In this document: positions 1 through 5,693 of the stretch, in pieces
How the letters are laid out: each line of letters opens with the position of its first letter
Numbering within the stretch: position 1 is the stretch's first letter
DNA from: an uncultured Clostridium sp.
GTDB lineage: Bacteria; Bacillota; Clostridia; Lachnospirales; Lachnospiraceae
Assembly: GCA_958349075.1 (NCBI GenBank)
Contig: CATWBR010000303.1
Span: 1-5,787 of the forward strand
Direction: 5' to 3'
DNA: 5,787 nt
Program-made: the position numbers and the translations under genes
The notes under the pieces: model-generated
Seen by the model: only the letters and a program-made list of their open reading frames with translations
What the model was told of the DNA's origin: nothing
Database searches by the model: none

Positions 1-37
1 GTCCAATGGCAGCAGCTTTTTCCGCAGCTCCTGTCAT
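1..37 (-). CDS. Possible 5' end of a divergent gene leaving the window
   Basis: Reading leftward from the ATG whose complement is at 35-37, the frame stays open to the window edge and gives MTGAAEKAAAIG. A GGA lies about 9 nt upstream as a weak ribosome binding site, and a TATAAT on the minus strand (91-86) could be its -10 box, although no good -35 accompanies it. Only 12 residues are visible, so no family can be named. The opposite strand is also open from base 1 to a TGA at 100-102 (last residues GNYIVE), so this stretch could instead be the 3' end of a plus-strand gene. The call is tentative. Confidence 0.22.
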   Translation of the reverse strand, partial: MTGAAEKAAAIG

Positions 38-70
38 CGGCAATATTCCACACTTTCTCTCAAACAATGA

Positions 71-100
71 ATGACAATGCGGGCAATTATATAGTAGAAT
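71..100 (+). promoter_or_regulatory. Sigma-A-like promoter of the DUF4846 lipoprotein gene
   Basis: ATGACA (71-76, 5 of 6 bases of TTGACA) is followed by an 18-nt spacer and TAGAAT (95-100, 5 of 6 bases of TATAAT). Transcription would start near 107 and leave a leader of about 70 nt before the ATG at 178. The minus-strand TATAAT at 91-86 lies inside the spacer, so any divergent transcription would compete for the same DNA. Confidence 0.5.
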
Positions 101-177
101 GAAATCAGAACTCGAATAAAGAATCTGCCTCAGCGCGCAGTGCGTATCTTCTGCCGCCCACTCAGAAAGGAAACCTT

Positions 178-1173
178 ATGCGATTTACTGTAACTCACAT
201 TTACAAAACCTTACTTCCCTGCTGCCTGGCTCTTTCTCTTTCGCTCCTGTCGGGCTGCCGGCCGGGGACAACGCCCGGCGTAAAAGAGCCGGCGGCGGAA
301 AATACGGCTTTCCTTCCCGCCCCGAATCCGGCAGAAACCGCGGAGAAGGCGGAAACCGCAGAGCCGCCTCTGACCTCTGCCGCCCCGGTCCGCCAATCCC
401 TCATTATCCCAGGCGGCGTCACTCTTCAGGAACGGATTCAGCCCCCGGAGGGGTTTCAGCGGAAAGAAGCGGAAGAAGGAAGTTTCGCCTCGTTTTTAAG
501 AAACTTTCAAATGGAACCGGACGGTTCCCCTATCCTGCTCTATGACGGCCGTTACAAATCGAGGCAGGACGTGGGCGCCGCCATCTTCTCCCTCCCTGTC
601 ATCTCCTCCGCCGACCTTCAGCAATGCGCCGATTCCGTCATGCGCATGTATGCCGAATATTTCAGGCAGACAGGTCAATACGATAAAATCCGGTTTCATT
701 TTGTAAACGGTTTTCTCTTTGATTATCCCACCTACCGCGCCGGTGGACGTGTGAAATTCGACGGTGATACAACAAAATGGCAGACCTCGGCCTCCTATGA
801 TGATTCCTATGAAGCTTTTGAAAATTACCTCTATGTCGCTTTTGCCTACTCCAGCACCCTCTCCATGGAAAAGGAATCCGCCCCGGCCGATCTGAGCGAT
901 GTCCGAATCGGCGATGTCTTTCTGAAGGCGGGAAGTCCCGGCCACGTCGTGATGGTGGTTGATGTCTGTGAGGGCAATACAGGTGGAGAAACCGATAAAA
1001 AAGCCTTTTTACTGGCCCAGAGCTACATGCCGGCACAGCAGTTTTATGTACTGCAAAATCCGCTTCATCAGGATGATCCCTGGTACTATCCGGACGAAGT
1101 TTCCTATCCGTTTGCCACACCGGAATATACGTTTCAGGAGGGAAGCTTCCGAAGGCTTAACTATCTTGAATAA
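178..1173 (+). CDS. DUF4846 domain-containing lipoprotein
   Basis: 331-residue predicted lipoprotein of unknown function. The N-terminus has a basic and hydrophobic signal (residues 1-23) ending in a lipobox L24-S25-G26-C27, so the mature protein should be anchored by Cys27 on the outer face of the membrane. Residues 28-70 form a Pro/Ala/Glu-rich linker with a doubled AETAEK/AETAEP unit. Residues about 75-328 match my recollection of the DUF4846 family: the DLQQCADSVMRMYAEYF helix (146-162), a GDVF...GHVVMVVDV segment (245-263) and QSYMPAQQF (281-289). The GH..MVVD element resembles the His strand of NlpC/CHAP-like folds, but I see no matching catalytic Cys, so an enzymatic role is only a guess. 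The start is supported by AAAGGA about 6 nt upstream. The gene looks monocistronic, with its own promoter and two hairpins after the stop. Family assignment is fairly sure; function is unknown. Confidence 0.88.
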   Translation: MRFTVTHIYKTLLPCCLALSLSLLSGCRPGTTPGVKEPAAENTAFLPAPNPAETAEKAETAEPPLTSAAPVRQSLIIPGGVTLQERIQPPEGFQRKEAEEGSFASFLRNFQMEPDGSPILLYDGRYKSRQDVGAAIFSLPVISSADLQQCADSVMRMYAEYFRQTGQYDKIRFHFVNGFLFDYPTYRAGGRVKFDGDTTKWQTSASYDDSYEAFENYLYVAFAYSSTLSMEKESAPADLSDVRIGDVFLKAGSPGHVVMVVDVCEGNTGGETDKKAFLLAQSYMPAQQFYVLQNPLHQDDPWYYPDEVSYPFATPEYTFQEGSFRRLNYLE

Positions 1174-1176
1174 CAA

Positions 1177-1201
1177 CGAGAAGCACGCTTCGCGAATTTT
1201 T
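1177..1201 (+). terminator. Short first terminator hairpin after the DUF4846 gene
   Basis: Immediately after the stop, GAAG (1180-1183) pairs with CTTC (1188-1191) around loop CACG. A flanking CG/CG pair lies beyond a single A-G mismatch, and five T follow at 1197-1201. The stem is weak, so this is probably an auxiliary to the stronger hairpin just downstream. Confidence 0.4.
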
Positions 1202-1215
1202 CATTGCCACTCAAC

Positions 1216-1262
1216 AAAAAAGCTGCAGCCGTTTTCCTGTTTAAAAACGTCTGCAGCTTTTT
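1216..1262. terminator. Strong bidirectional intrinsic terminator
   Basis: A 19-nt arm (1217-1235) pairs with 1244-1262 around an 8-nt loop, with a single C-T mismatch. The GC core is GCTGCAG against CTGCAGC. The outer A/T pairs give a U-tract on either strand: TTTTT at 1258-1262 for rightward transcripts and six T from 1221-1216 for leftward ones. It lies between two convergent genes, 43 nt after the lipoprotein stop and about 50 nt after the araC stop, so it should end both transcripts. Confidence 0.9.
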
Positions 1263-1312
1263 ACGTTACTGATTGCAGCACCCCGCCGCAGTGCACTCTT
1301 CGCGGAGCATTT

Positions 1313-2194
1313 TTATTTATTCTTTCCCGGGGCTACGGACAGCCAGATTTCAAAGGAAAAGTCATTGGAATGGACTTCCTCGCTCTTATATACCTCGATG
1401 CACATTCCCCCGGACGGCTGGTAGCTGCTGGTCGGGAACACCTCGGTATAGACTCTCTTCCATAAATCTTTAAATGCATCAGGCATACTTCCGGTACCGG
1501 CAAAAATCATCCAGGTATTTGCCGGAATCTCCTCGACCGTCAGTCCCTCCTCCGGTTCACCGCCCTCATAGGACACTCCGATGGCATAGTCAAAATCACC
1601 TTCATTGGGGTTGTCGAAGCAGACTCCCACAATCGAGTTGCCAAATACGCTTTTCGGCGTGATATAGCGGCACAGTGTCTCAAGCACTCCGTCTTTCCCG
1701 CACTCCTCCCATGCACTGTGAATGCTCTGCTGTGTGATATCTCCGGTTCCCTTAAATCTCTTTCTGCGTGCAATCACTTTAAATGCGTCTTTTTTCTCAA
1801 TTCTGTAATCCATCACGGTTCCTCCTTCTAAAACGAGTTTGATGGAAAGGGGTGAGAATGATTTAAGCTCCGCTTTCCGCGAGCGTGCCTGGGACGGAGT
1901 GATGCCGTGGAACCTGGAAAATGCCCTGGAAAAACTCTCCGGGCTGTCATACCCGTATTTGACCGCTGCATCTATCACCTTACTGTCCGACGAGGCAAGC
2001 TCACTGCCTGCAAGGGTAAGCCGCCTGTTTCTGATGTATTCGCCCAATGTGTAGCCGCAGAGTATTCCGAAAACTCTCTGGAAATGAAAACTGGAGGAGT
2101 ATGCCTGTCTGGCTATCTCGGCATAATCCAGTTCCTCCGTCAGATTGTCTTCCACATAATCGATTGCTTTCTGCAGTCCGTCTATCCACTCCAT
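1313..2194 (-). CDS. AraC-family regulator with GyrI-like effector-binding domain
   Basis: 293-residue transcription factor with the Rob-like arrangement: DNA-binding domain first, ligand domain second. Residues about 8-106 form the two-helix-turn-helix AraC domain. The first motif lies around LDYAEIARQAYSSSFHFQRVF and the second around VIDAAVKYGYDSPESFSRAF (73-92), ending in the typical HGITPSQAR (96-104). Residues about 128-288 resemble the GyrI-like/BmrR small-molecule-binding domain, including the closing FEIWLSV segment whose Glu282 matches the conserved acidic ligand-contact position. Such proteins commonly sense lipophilic or cationic compounds and control efflux or stress genes; the ligand here is unknown. 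An AAAGGGGA ribosome binding site lies 6 nt before the ATG. It is co-oriented with the MFS gene 102 bp upstream and has a candidate promoter of its own in that gap. Its 3' end shares the bidirectional terminator with the lipoprotein gene. Confidence 0.9.
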   Translation of the reverse strand: MEWIDGLQKAIDYVEDNLTEELDYAEIARQAYSSSFHFQRVFGILCGYTLGEYIRNRRLTLAGSELASSDSKVIDAAVKYGYDSPESFSRAFSRFHGITPSQARSRKAELKSFSPLSIKLVLEGGTVMDYRIEKKDAFKVIARRKRFKGTGDITQQSIHSAWEECGKDGVLETLCRYITPKSVFGNSIVGVCFDNPNEGDFDYAIGVSYEGGEPEEGLTVEEIPANTWMIFAGTGSMPDAFKDLWKRVYTEVFPTSSYQPSGGMCIEVYKSEEVHSNDFSFEIWLSVAPGKNK

Positions 2195-2223
2195 CTCATT
2201 TCCCCTTTCCTGTTTACAATCTC

Positions 2224-2250
2224 AGTATACAAAAGTCAGGAACGTTCTTC
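2224..2250 (-). promoter_or_regulatory. Candidate promoter and operator of the araC-GyrI gene
   Basis: TATACT (2229-2224 on the minus strand) is a good -10 box that would place the transcript start near 2217, about 23 nt before the ATG. No convincing -35 lies 16-18 nt upstream; TTGTCA is present but 22 nt away. The 8-bp palindrome GAACGTTC (2240-2247) lies in the spacer, where a bound regulator could block or remodel the promoter. The long spacer and missing -35 suggest an activator-dependent promoter, which is inference. Confidence 0.35.
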
Positions 2251-2296
2251 ATGACAATTTGTGCTGCCGGGTGAAGGACTCCGGGATATGCATCGT

Positions 2297-3496
2297 CTAT
2301 ACCGCATCCGGCGAAGGAATTGCGCCGGTTTTTTCAGAAGCGGACCTGATTCGGTTCATTCTCTCCGTCATTACAAACATCCCCGCCACAAAGACCATCA
2401 GATAGAAAGGGTAAAGCCAGACTCCAATCCACTCCGCCAGCAGTCCGAACAGCGGAGGCATCAGCGTAGTTCCCACATAGGCGGAGGCCATCTGCATGCC
2501 CATGACGGACTGGGAATACTCCGCGCCAAAATTATACGGTGTCGCGTGGAGCAGACTCGGATAAATCGGGGCGCAGCCTACTCCTGTAAGAATCAGCCCC
2601 ATAAGCACCGCCGCATTTCCAAAGGGAAGCAGGAGCAGACATGACCCGCACGCCGCAAGAAGCTGTCCCAGGCGCACCATAAACTGATCGCCGAACCGAT
2701 CGGTTATAAACCCGCAGATAAAACGTCCGATGGTGATTCCCAGATAAAAAAGGGAGGCCCACTTTGCCGCCGTCTCCACATTGATGCCCTTGTGGAGCAC
2801 CATAAAACTTCCCGCCCACAGGCCGGTTGTGGCCTCCAGGGAACAGTAACAGAAAAATGCCGTCAGGATTGCCTTAGCACCGGGAAGTTTAAGCGTTTCT
2901 TTCAGGCCGATTTCTTTATATTCCGATGCCTCCTCTTTACCGTCATCCTTTCCTGCTTTCCACAGAGGCAGGGAAAGGAGCAGGCAGGCTACCAGAGCGA
3001 ACTGGATGATTCCAATTGTCCGGTATCCCGAATTCCACCTTAGTCCCTTTGTCAGGCACAGTCCCATAATATACGGTCCCGCCGTGGCGCCGACTCCCCA
3101 AAAGCAGTGAAGCCAGCTCATATGGCGGGATTTGTAATGCAGGGCCACAAAGTTGTTAAGCGCGGCGTCCACACTTCCGGCCCCCAGCCCGTAGGGAATT
3201 CCCCACAGACAAAGCTGCCAGAACGAATGGGAAAGAGAAAAGCCCATCAGGGCCACCGCGGTCATCGCAACACTGATCACCGTCACAAGCCCTGTGCCGA
3301 ACTTTCTAATCAGCCTGTCGCTGAACAGGCTGGATATGATGGTGCCTCCGGCGATAATCATGCTGATAATCCCGGCAAAGGAAACCGCCACACTTAATTC
3401 GCCATACATGGACGGCCAGGCCGAACCGAGCAGCGAATCGGGCAGCCCCAGGCTGATGAACGCCAGATAAATAATAATAAGCAGTAATTGGAACAT
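2297..3496 (-). CDS. MFS transporter, fucose-permease-like (FucP/COG0738 type)
   Basis: 399-residue inner-membrane carrier of the major facilitator superfamily with about 12 hydrophobic segments split by a charged cytoplasmic loop (about 181-205, KDDGKEEASEYKE). A motif-A-like loop SDRLIRKFG (59-67) follows TM2 and is echoed in the second half by TDRFG (265-269). The segment AALNNFVALHYKSRHMSWLHCFWGVGATAGP (start 111) is the hallmark I recall for FucP-like sugar carriers, with Asn114, Trp128, His130 and Gly134 in the usual places. An intramembrane Glu221 in TM7 fits proton-coupled transport. The substrate cannot be read from sequence; a sugar or similar small polar compound is most likely. 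The start is well fixed by AGGAGGG 5 nt upstream. Its promoter overlaps that of the divergent cupin-AraC gene, which is the obvious candidate regulator. I see no leftward terminator after its stop, so read-through into the araC-GyrI gene is possible. Confidence 0.88.
   Translation of the reverse strand: MFQLLLIIIYLAFISLGLPDSLLGSAWPSMYGELSVAVSFAGIISMIIAGGTIISSLFSDRLIRKFGTGLVTVISVAMTAVALMGFSLSHSFWQLCLWGIPYGLGAGSVDAALNNFVALHYKSRHMSWLHCFWGVGATAGPYIMGLCLTKGLRWNSGYRTIGIIQFALVACLLLSLPLWKAGKDDGKEEASEYKEIGLKETLKLPGAKAILTAFFCYCSLEATTGLWAGSFMVLHKGINVETAAKWASLFYLGITIGRFICGFITDRFGDQFMVRLGQLLAACGSCLLLLPFGNAAVLMGLILTGVGCAPIYPSLLHATPYNFGAEYSQSVMGMQMASAYVGTTLMPPLFGLLAEWIGVWLYPFYLMVFVAGMFVMTERMNRIRSASEKTGAIPSPDAV
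2308..2334 (+). terminator. Plus-strand intrinsic terminator inside the MFS gene 3' end
   Basis: CCGGCG (2308-2313) and CGCCGG (2323-2328) form a perfect 6-bp GC stem around a 9-nt loop, followed directly by six T (2329-2334). This is a textbook terminator, but only for rightward transcription, and it lies antisense within the last codons of the leftward MFS gene. No rightward gene precedes it since 1173, so it would act only on antisense or read-through RNA. It may also be a chance consequence of codon choice. Confidence 0.5.
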
Positions 3497-3601
3497 TGGA
3501 ACCCTCCTGAATTTTTATCATTGTATTGTGAAGCGTGTTGCCGGGCACGGAGTGAACAGTACCATTCACGCATCCCTTACAAGAATACCGTCTTTTTTAT
3601 C

Positions 3602-3630
3602 TTGAATCTACCTCATTCCAGACATATAAT
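3602..3630 (+). promoter_or_regulatory. Sigma-A promoter of the cupin-AraC gene
   Basis: TTGAAT (3602-3607), a 17-nt spacer and a perfect TATAAT (3625-3630) make a strong promoter. Transcription should start near 3637, giving a leader of about 58 nt before the ATG at 3695. The -10 box is shared almost base for base with the opposing transporter promoter. Confidence 0.75.
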
Positions 3631-3654
3631 ATAAAAAAAGCGACGAATAGTCAA
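3626..3654 (-). promoter_or_regulatory. Sigma-A promoter of the MFS transporter gene
   Basis: On the minus strand TTGACT (3654-3649), a 17-nt spacer and TATTAT (3631-3626) each match consensus at 5 of 6 bases. The start would be near 3619, leaving a leader of about 122 nt before the ATG at 3496. That leader contains a small hairpin, with GTGAA (3552-3556) paired to TTCAC (3565-3569). The CAAAT repeats lie over and just upstream of this -35. Confidence 0.7.
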
Positions 3655-3678
3655 ATCGTTTTCAAATAGTTCAAATCG
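3651..3678. promoter_or_regulatory. CAAAT direct repeats, probable AraC-type operator
   Basis: TCAAATCG occurs at 3651-3658 and again at 3671-3678, exactly 20 bp apart. A third CAAAT lies between them at 3663-3667. AraC-family dimers typically bind two direct half-sites about two helical turns apart. Measured from the predicted transporter start (about 3619), the block spans roughly -32 to -59, a class II activator position. Measured from the regulator start (about 3637), it lies roughly +15 to +42, a repressing position. The cupin-AraC protein is the natural candidate to bind; that is inferred. Confidence 0.5.
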
Positions 3679-3694
3679 ATACGGAGGTGAAACA

Positions 3695-4597
3695 ATGAGT
3701 CTGCAAAAGTGCGGATTAAATTTAAACCGCAGCCACAAAGAACTGCAGCCCCACGGCACGCCGTCCTTCCCATGCGCCGGTTATGCCGCCGTCTATACGG
3801 ACGGCGCGCAGGACACGATTCCCTGGCACTGGCATGTGGAGTTCGAGGTCATTTATATAAAATCGGGAATTCTGAAACTGCAGATACCTGAGAAAACGTT
3901 CCTTTTAAAACAGGGTGAGGGAATTGCCGTCAATTCCAATATTCTTCACTCAGCAGCGGCAAAACCATACTGTGAACTGCAATCCCTTGTCTTCAGCCCC
4001 CTTTTAATCACGGGAAGCGCGGACTCTGTTTTTGCGGAAAAATATATTACGCCGCTCATCTCCTCCCCCGCCTTTGACGGCTGCCCGTTCCTCCTCCCCT
4101 CCCATGGGCAGGTACACTTCGAACGGCTGTTTACAGAGGCTTTCCGCGCCCTCTCCGGGGATCTTCCCGGCTATGAATTCACAGTCAGGCAGAACCTCTC
4201 CGAACTCTGTTATTCACTCTTCCAAAAATACGGCGGGGAACGGCTGCCCGAAAGTCCGGGGCTTGCTCATGACAATCTGCGCATCCGGACAATGCTCGAT
4301 TTTATCCACAGCCATTTTTCCGAAGACCTGAACCTGACTCAAATTGCGGGAGCCGCCAACATCGGGGAACGTGAATGTCTGCGCTGTTTCCGGCGGACCA
4401 TCCAGATTTCACCGGTGCAGTATCTGATTAAATACAGGATTATGCAGGGCGCCTCCCTGCTTCTTCGCGACCCGTTAAAAAGCGTTTCCATTATTGCGCA
4501 GGAATGCGGTTTCGACAGCCCGGGCAACTTTTCCCAACTGTTCAAACGTTATTATACATGTTCTCCCAAAGAATACAGACAACGGAAACAGGAATGA
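3695..4597 (+). CDS. AraC-family regulator with N-terminal cupin domain
   Basis: 300-residue transcription factor. Residues about 25-100 form a cupin-type ligand-sensing barrel: HWHVEFEVIYIKSG (start 45) gives the H-x-H...E pattern, KQGEGIAVNSNILHSA (72-87) supplies the second half-motif with His85, and QSLVFSP follows. Residues about 195-298 form the double helix-turn-helix AraC domain, with one motif around LNLTQIAGAANIGERECLRCF and the second around SIIAQECGFDSPGNFSQLFKR (265-285), ending in the family-typical SPKEYRQ. Regulators of this layout usually sense sugars or related metabolites and control adjacent uptake genes. GGAGGTGA lies 7 nt before the ATG, fixing the start. It diverges from the MFS gene and shares promoter DNA with it, so it very probably regulates that transporter and itself. 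The ligand is unknown. Confidence 0.9.
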   Translation: MSLQKCGLNLNRSHKELQPHGTPSFPCAGYAAVYTDGAQDTIPWHWHVEFEVIYIKSGILKLQIPEKTFLLKQGEGIAVNSNILHSAAAKPYCELQSLVFSPLLITGSADSVFAEKYITPLISSPAFDGCPFLLPSHGQVHFERLFTEAFRALSGDLPGYEFTVRQNLSELCYSLFQKYGGERLPESPGLAHDNLRIRTMLDFIHSHFSEDLNLTQIAGAANIGERECLRCFRRTIQISPVQYLIKYRIMQGASLLLRDPLKSVSIIAQECGFDSPGNFSQLFKRYYTCSPKEYRQRKQE

Positions 4598-4688
4598 CAT
4601 TTACCGTCATCCCCCCTACATCCTTCGGGATTTTCACCAAAAACAGGAGAAAATCTCCCGGAGAATGCCCCTGGGGCAACTATTATGA
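4598..4688 (+). other. Intergenic stretch with several short hairpins
   Basis: ATGAC/GTCAT (4594-4598 with 4606-4610) forms a small stem over the regulator's stop codon. ATCC-TTCG-GGAT (4620-4631) is a 4-bp stem with a UUCG tetraloop followed by TTT, at best a weak terminator. GGAGA/TCTCC (4646-4650 with 4654-4658) competes with TCTC/GAGA (4654-4657 with 4661-4664). The 13-nt palindrome TGCCCCTGGGGCA (4666-4678) follows. None carries a long U-tract, so read-through from the regulator into the deacetylase gene cannot be excluded. Confidence 0.35.
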
Positions 4689-4751
4689 ATGATACATCCC
4701 CTGTTCCGATATATTGTAATAAACATTTCTGAAATGGATTTTTGTGTCCCT

Positions 4752-5693
4752 ATGAAAAAGCATCTCAATCTCAAAGGCAAACGGATCCGGATCGAAGGGC
4801 TCAGGGCCCGTCTGCCCCATCTAAGCGCTCACTCTCTGAAAACCCAGGCTAAAAAAATCACATCCCGAAAGGTTTTATCTACCGCAGCCATCTTTGCCCT
4901 CTCTTTCTTCGTGGGCCGGGCCGCTGCCCAGACCGTGGAACCTCATAAGAACGCAGCCCCCGTGGAATCCCACCACAGTGCTTCCGCCGTCCCCGCCTCC
5001 GCAGACGGTAACTGGGGCTTAAGTTTCCAGACCGAAGGCCAGGCTCCGATAGGAAATGCAACGGCCGACTATCTGAAACAGTACAATGCCTACTATGTCC
5101 AAAACACGCAGGATAAAGTAATCTATCTGACCTTTGACGCCGGATACGAGAACGGCAACACGGCCGCAATCCTGGACGCGCTGAAAAAGCATAACGCCCA
5201 GGCCACGTTTTTCCTGGTCGGCAATTATATGCAGACCAGCCCGGATCTCGTCAAACGGATGATCGCGGAAGGCCACAACGTAGGCAACCACACCTTCCAT
5301 CACCCGGACATGTCCAAACTCTCCACAAAAGAGTCATTTGAAAAAGAACTGGGCGATCTGGAAACGCTTTTCGAGCAGACCACAGGCCAGCCTATGAAAA
5401 AATACTACAGGCCGCCTCAGGGAAAATACAGCGAAAGCAACCTGCAGATGGCAAGCGATATGGGATATAAAACCTTTTTCTGGAGCCTTGCCTATGTTGA
5501 CTGGTATGAAGATAAACAGCCGACAAAGGAAGAGGCGTTTAAAAAGCTGCTCGGACGCATTCATCCCGGAGCTGTCGTGCTGTTACATAGTACCTCAAAA
5601 ACCAATGGGCAGATTCTGGATGAACTGCTGACAAAGTGGGAAGAAATGGGGTATCATTTTGGTTCGTTGGATGATCTGGTGGCTGAAAAATAG
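4752..5693 (+). CDS. pdaA: PdaA-type polysaccharide deacetylase (muramic delta-lactam / peptidoglycan)
   Basis: Carbohydrate esterase family 4 protein, 313 residues from this start. A Lys/Arg-rich N-terminus (1-40) precedes a hydrophobic segment VLSTAAIFALSFFVG (41-55) and an AAA-Q site (57-60), so it is exported or membrane-anchored. The NodB domain covers about 122-312: motif 1 TFDAG (127-131, catalytic base Asp129), motif 2 H180-TFH-H184 for metal, motif 3 RPPQG (220-224), DW (250-251) and LLHS (277-280, His279). The YENG and AYVDW segments closely resemble Bacillus PdaA, which removes acetyl groups during muramic delta-lactam formation in spore cortex. Ala130 replaces the usual second Asp; Bacillus PdaA has Asn there. 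The frame is open from an earlier ATG at 4689, but those 21 residues look non-coding and neither start has a good ribosome binding site. TATATT at 4710-4715 could be a -10 box favouring the later ATG. Whether it acts in sporulation or as a general peptidoglycan deacetylase cannot be settled here. Confidence 0.87.
   Translation: MKKHLNLKGKRIRIEGLRARLPHLSAHSLKTQAKKITSRKVLSTAAIFALSFFVGRAAAQTVEPHKNAAPVESHHSASAVPASADGNWGLSFQTEGQAPIGNATADYLKQYNAYYVQNTQDKVIYLTFDAGYENGNTAAILDALKKHNAQATFFLVGNYMQTSPDLVKRMIAEGHNVGNHTFHHPDMSKLSTKESFEKELGDLETLFEQTTGQPMKKYYRPPQGKYSESNLQMASDMGYKTFFWSLAYVDWYEDKQPTKEEAFKKLLGRIHPGAVVLLHSTSKTNGQILDELLTKWEEMGYHFGSLDDLVAEK

Noticed and set aside
496..1120. Two long minus-strand open frames (496-945 and 662-1120) opposite the lipoprotein gene
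   Set aside because: Both are antisense to a well-supported DUF4846 gene, have no ribosome binding site and show low-complexity or Arg/His-rich composition typical of shadow frames.
1141..1150. GGAAGCTTCC palindrome near the lipoprotein stop codon
   Set aside because: It lies within coding sequence, has no loop or U-tract, and is short enough to be chance.
1291..1320. Possible third terminator hairpin (TGCACT...GGAGCA followed by T-rich sequence)
   Set aside because: The stem needs an A-A mismatch and a G-T pair, and the T-rich part is largely the AT-rich end of the araC gene; it is not convincing beside the strong hairpin upstream.
959..1465. Plus-strand 168-codon open frame crossing the end of the lipoprotein gene
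   Set aside because: It runs through the strong terminator at 1216-1262 and into the opposite-strand araC gene, and its product has no recognisable domain.
2261..2644. Plus-strand 127-codon open frame antisense to the MFS gene
   Set aside because: The product is His/Arg/Gln-rich, has no ribosome binding site and contains the rightward terminator at 2308-2334 in its own coding region; it is a shadow of the MFS frame.
3533..3571. GCGTG...CACGC and GTGAA...TTCAC pairings in the MFS leader as a riboswitch
   Set aside because: The two pairings are mutually exclusive and short, and I cannot match them to any known riboswitch core, so only a small leader hairpin is noted.
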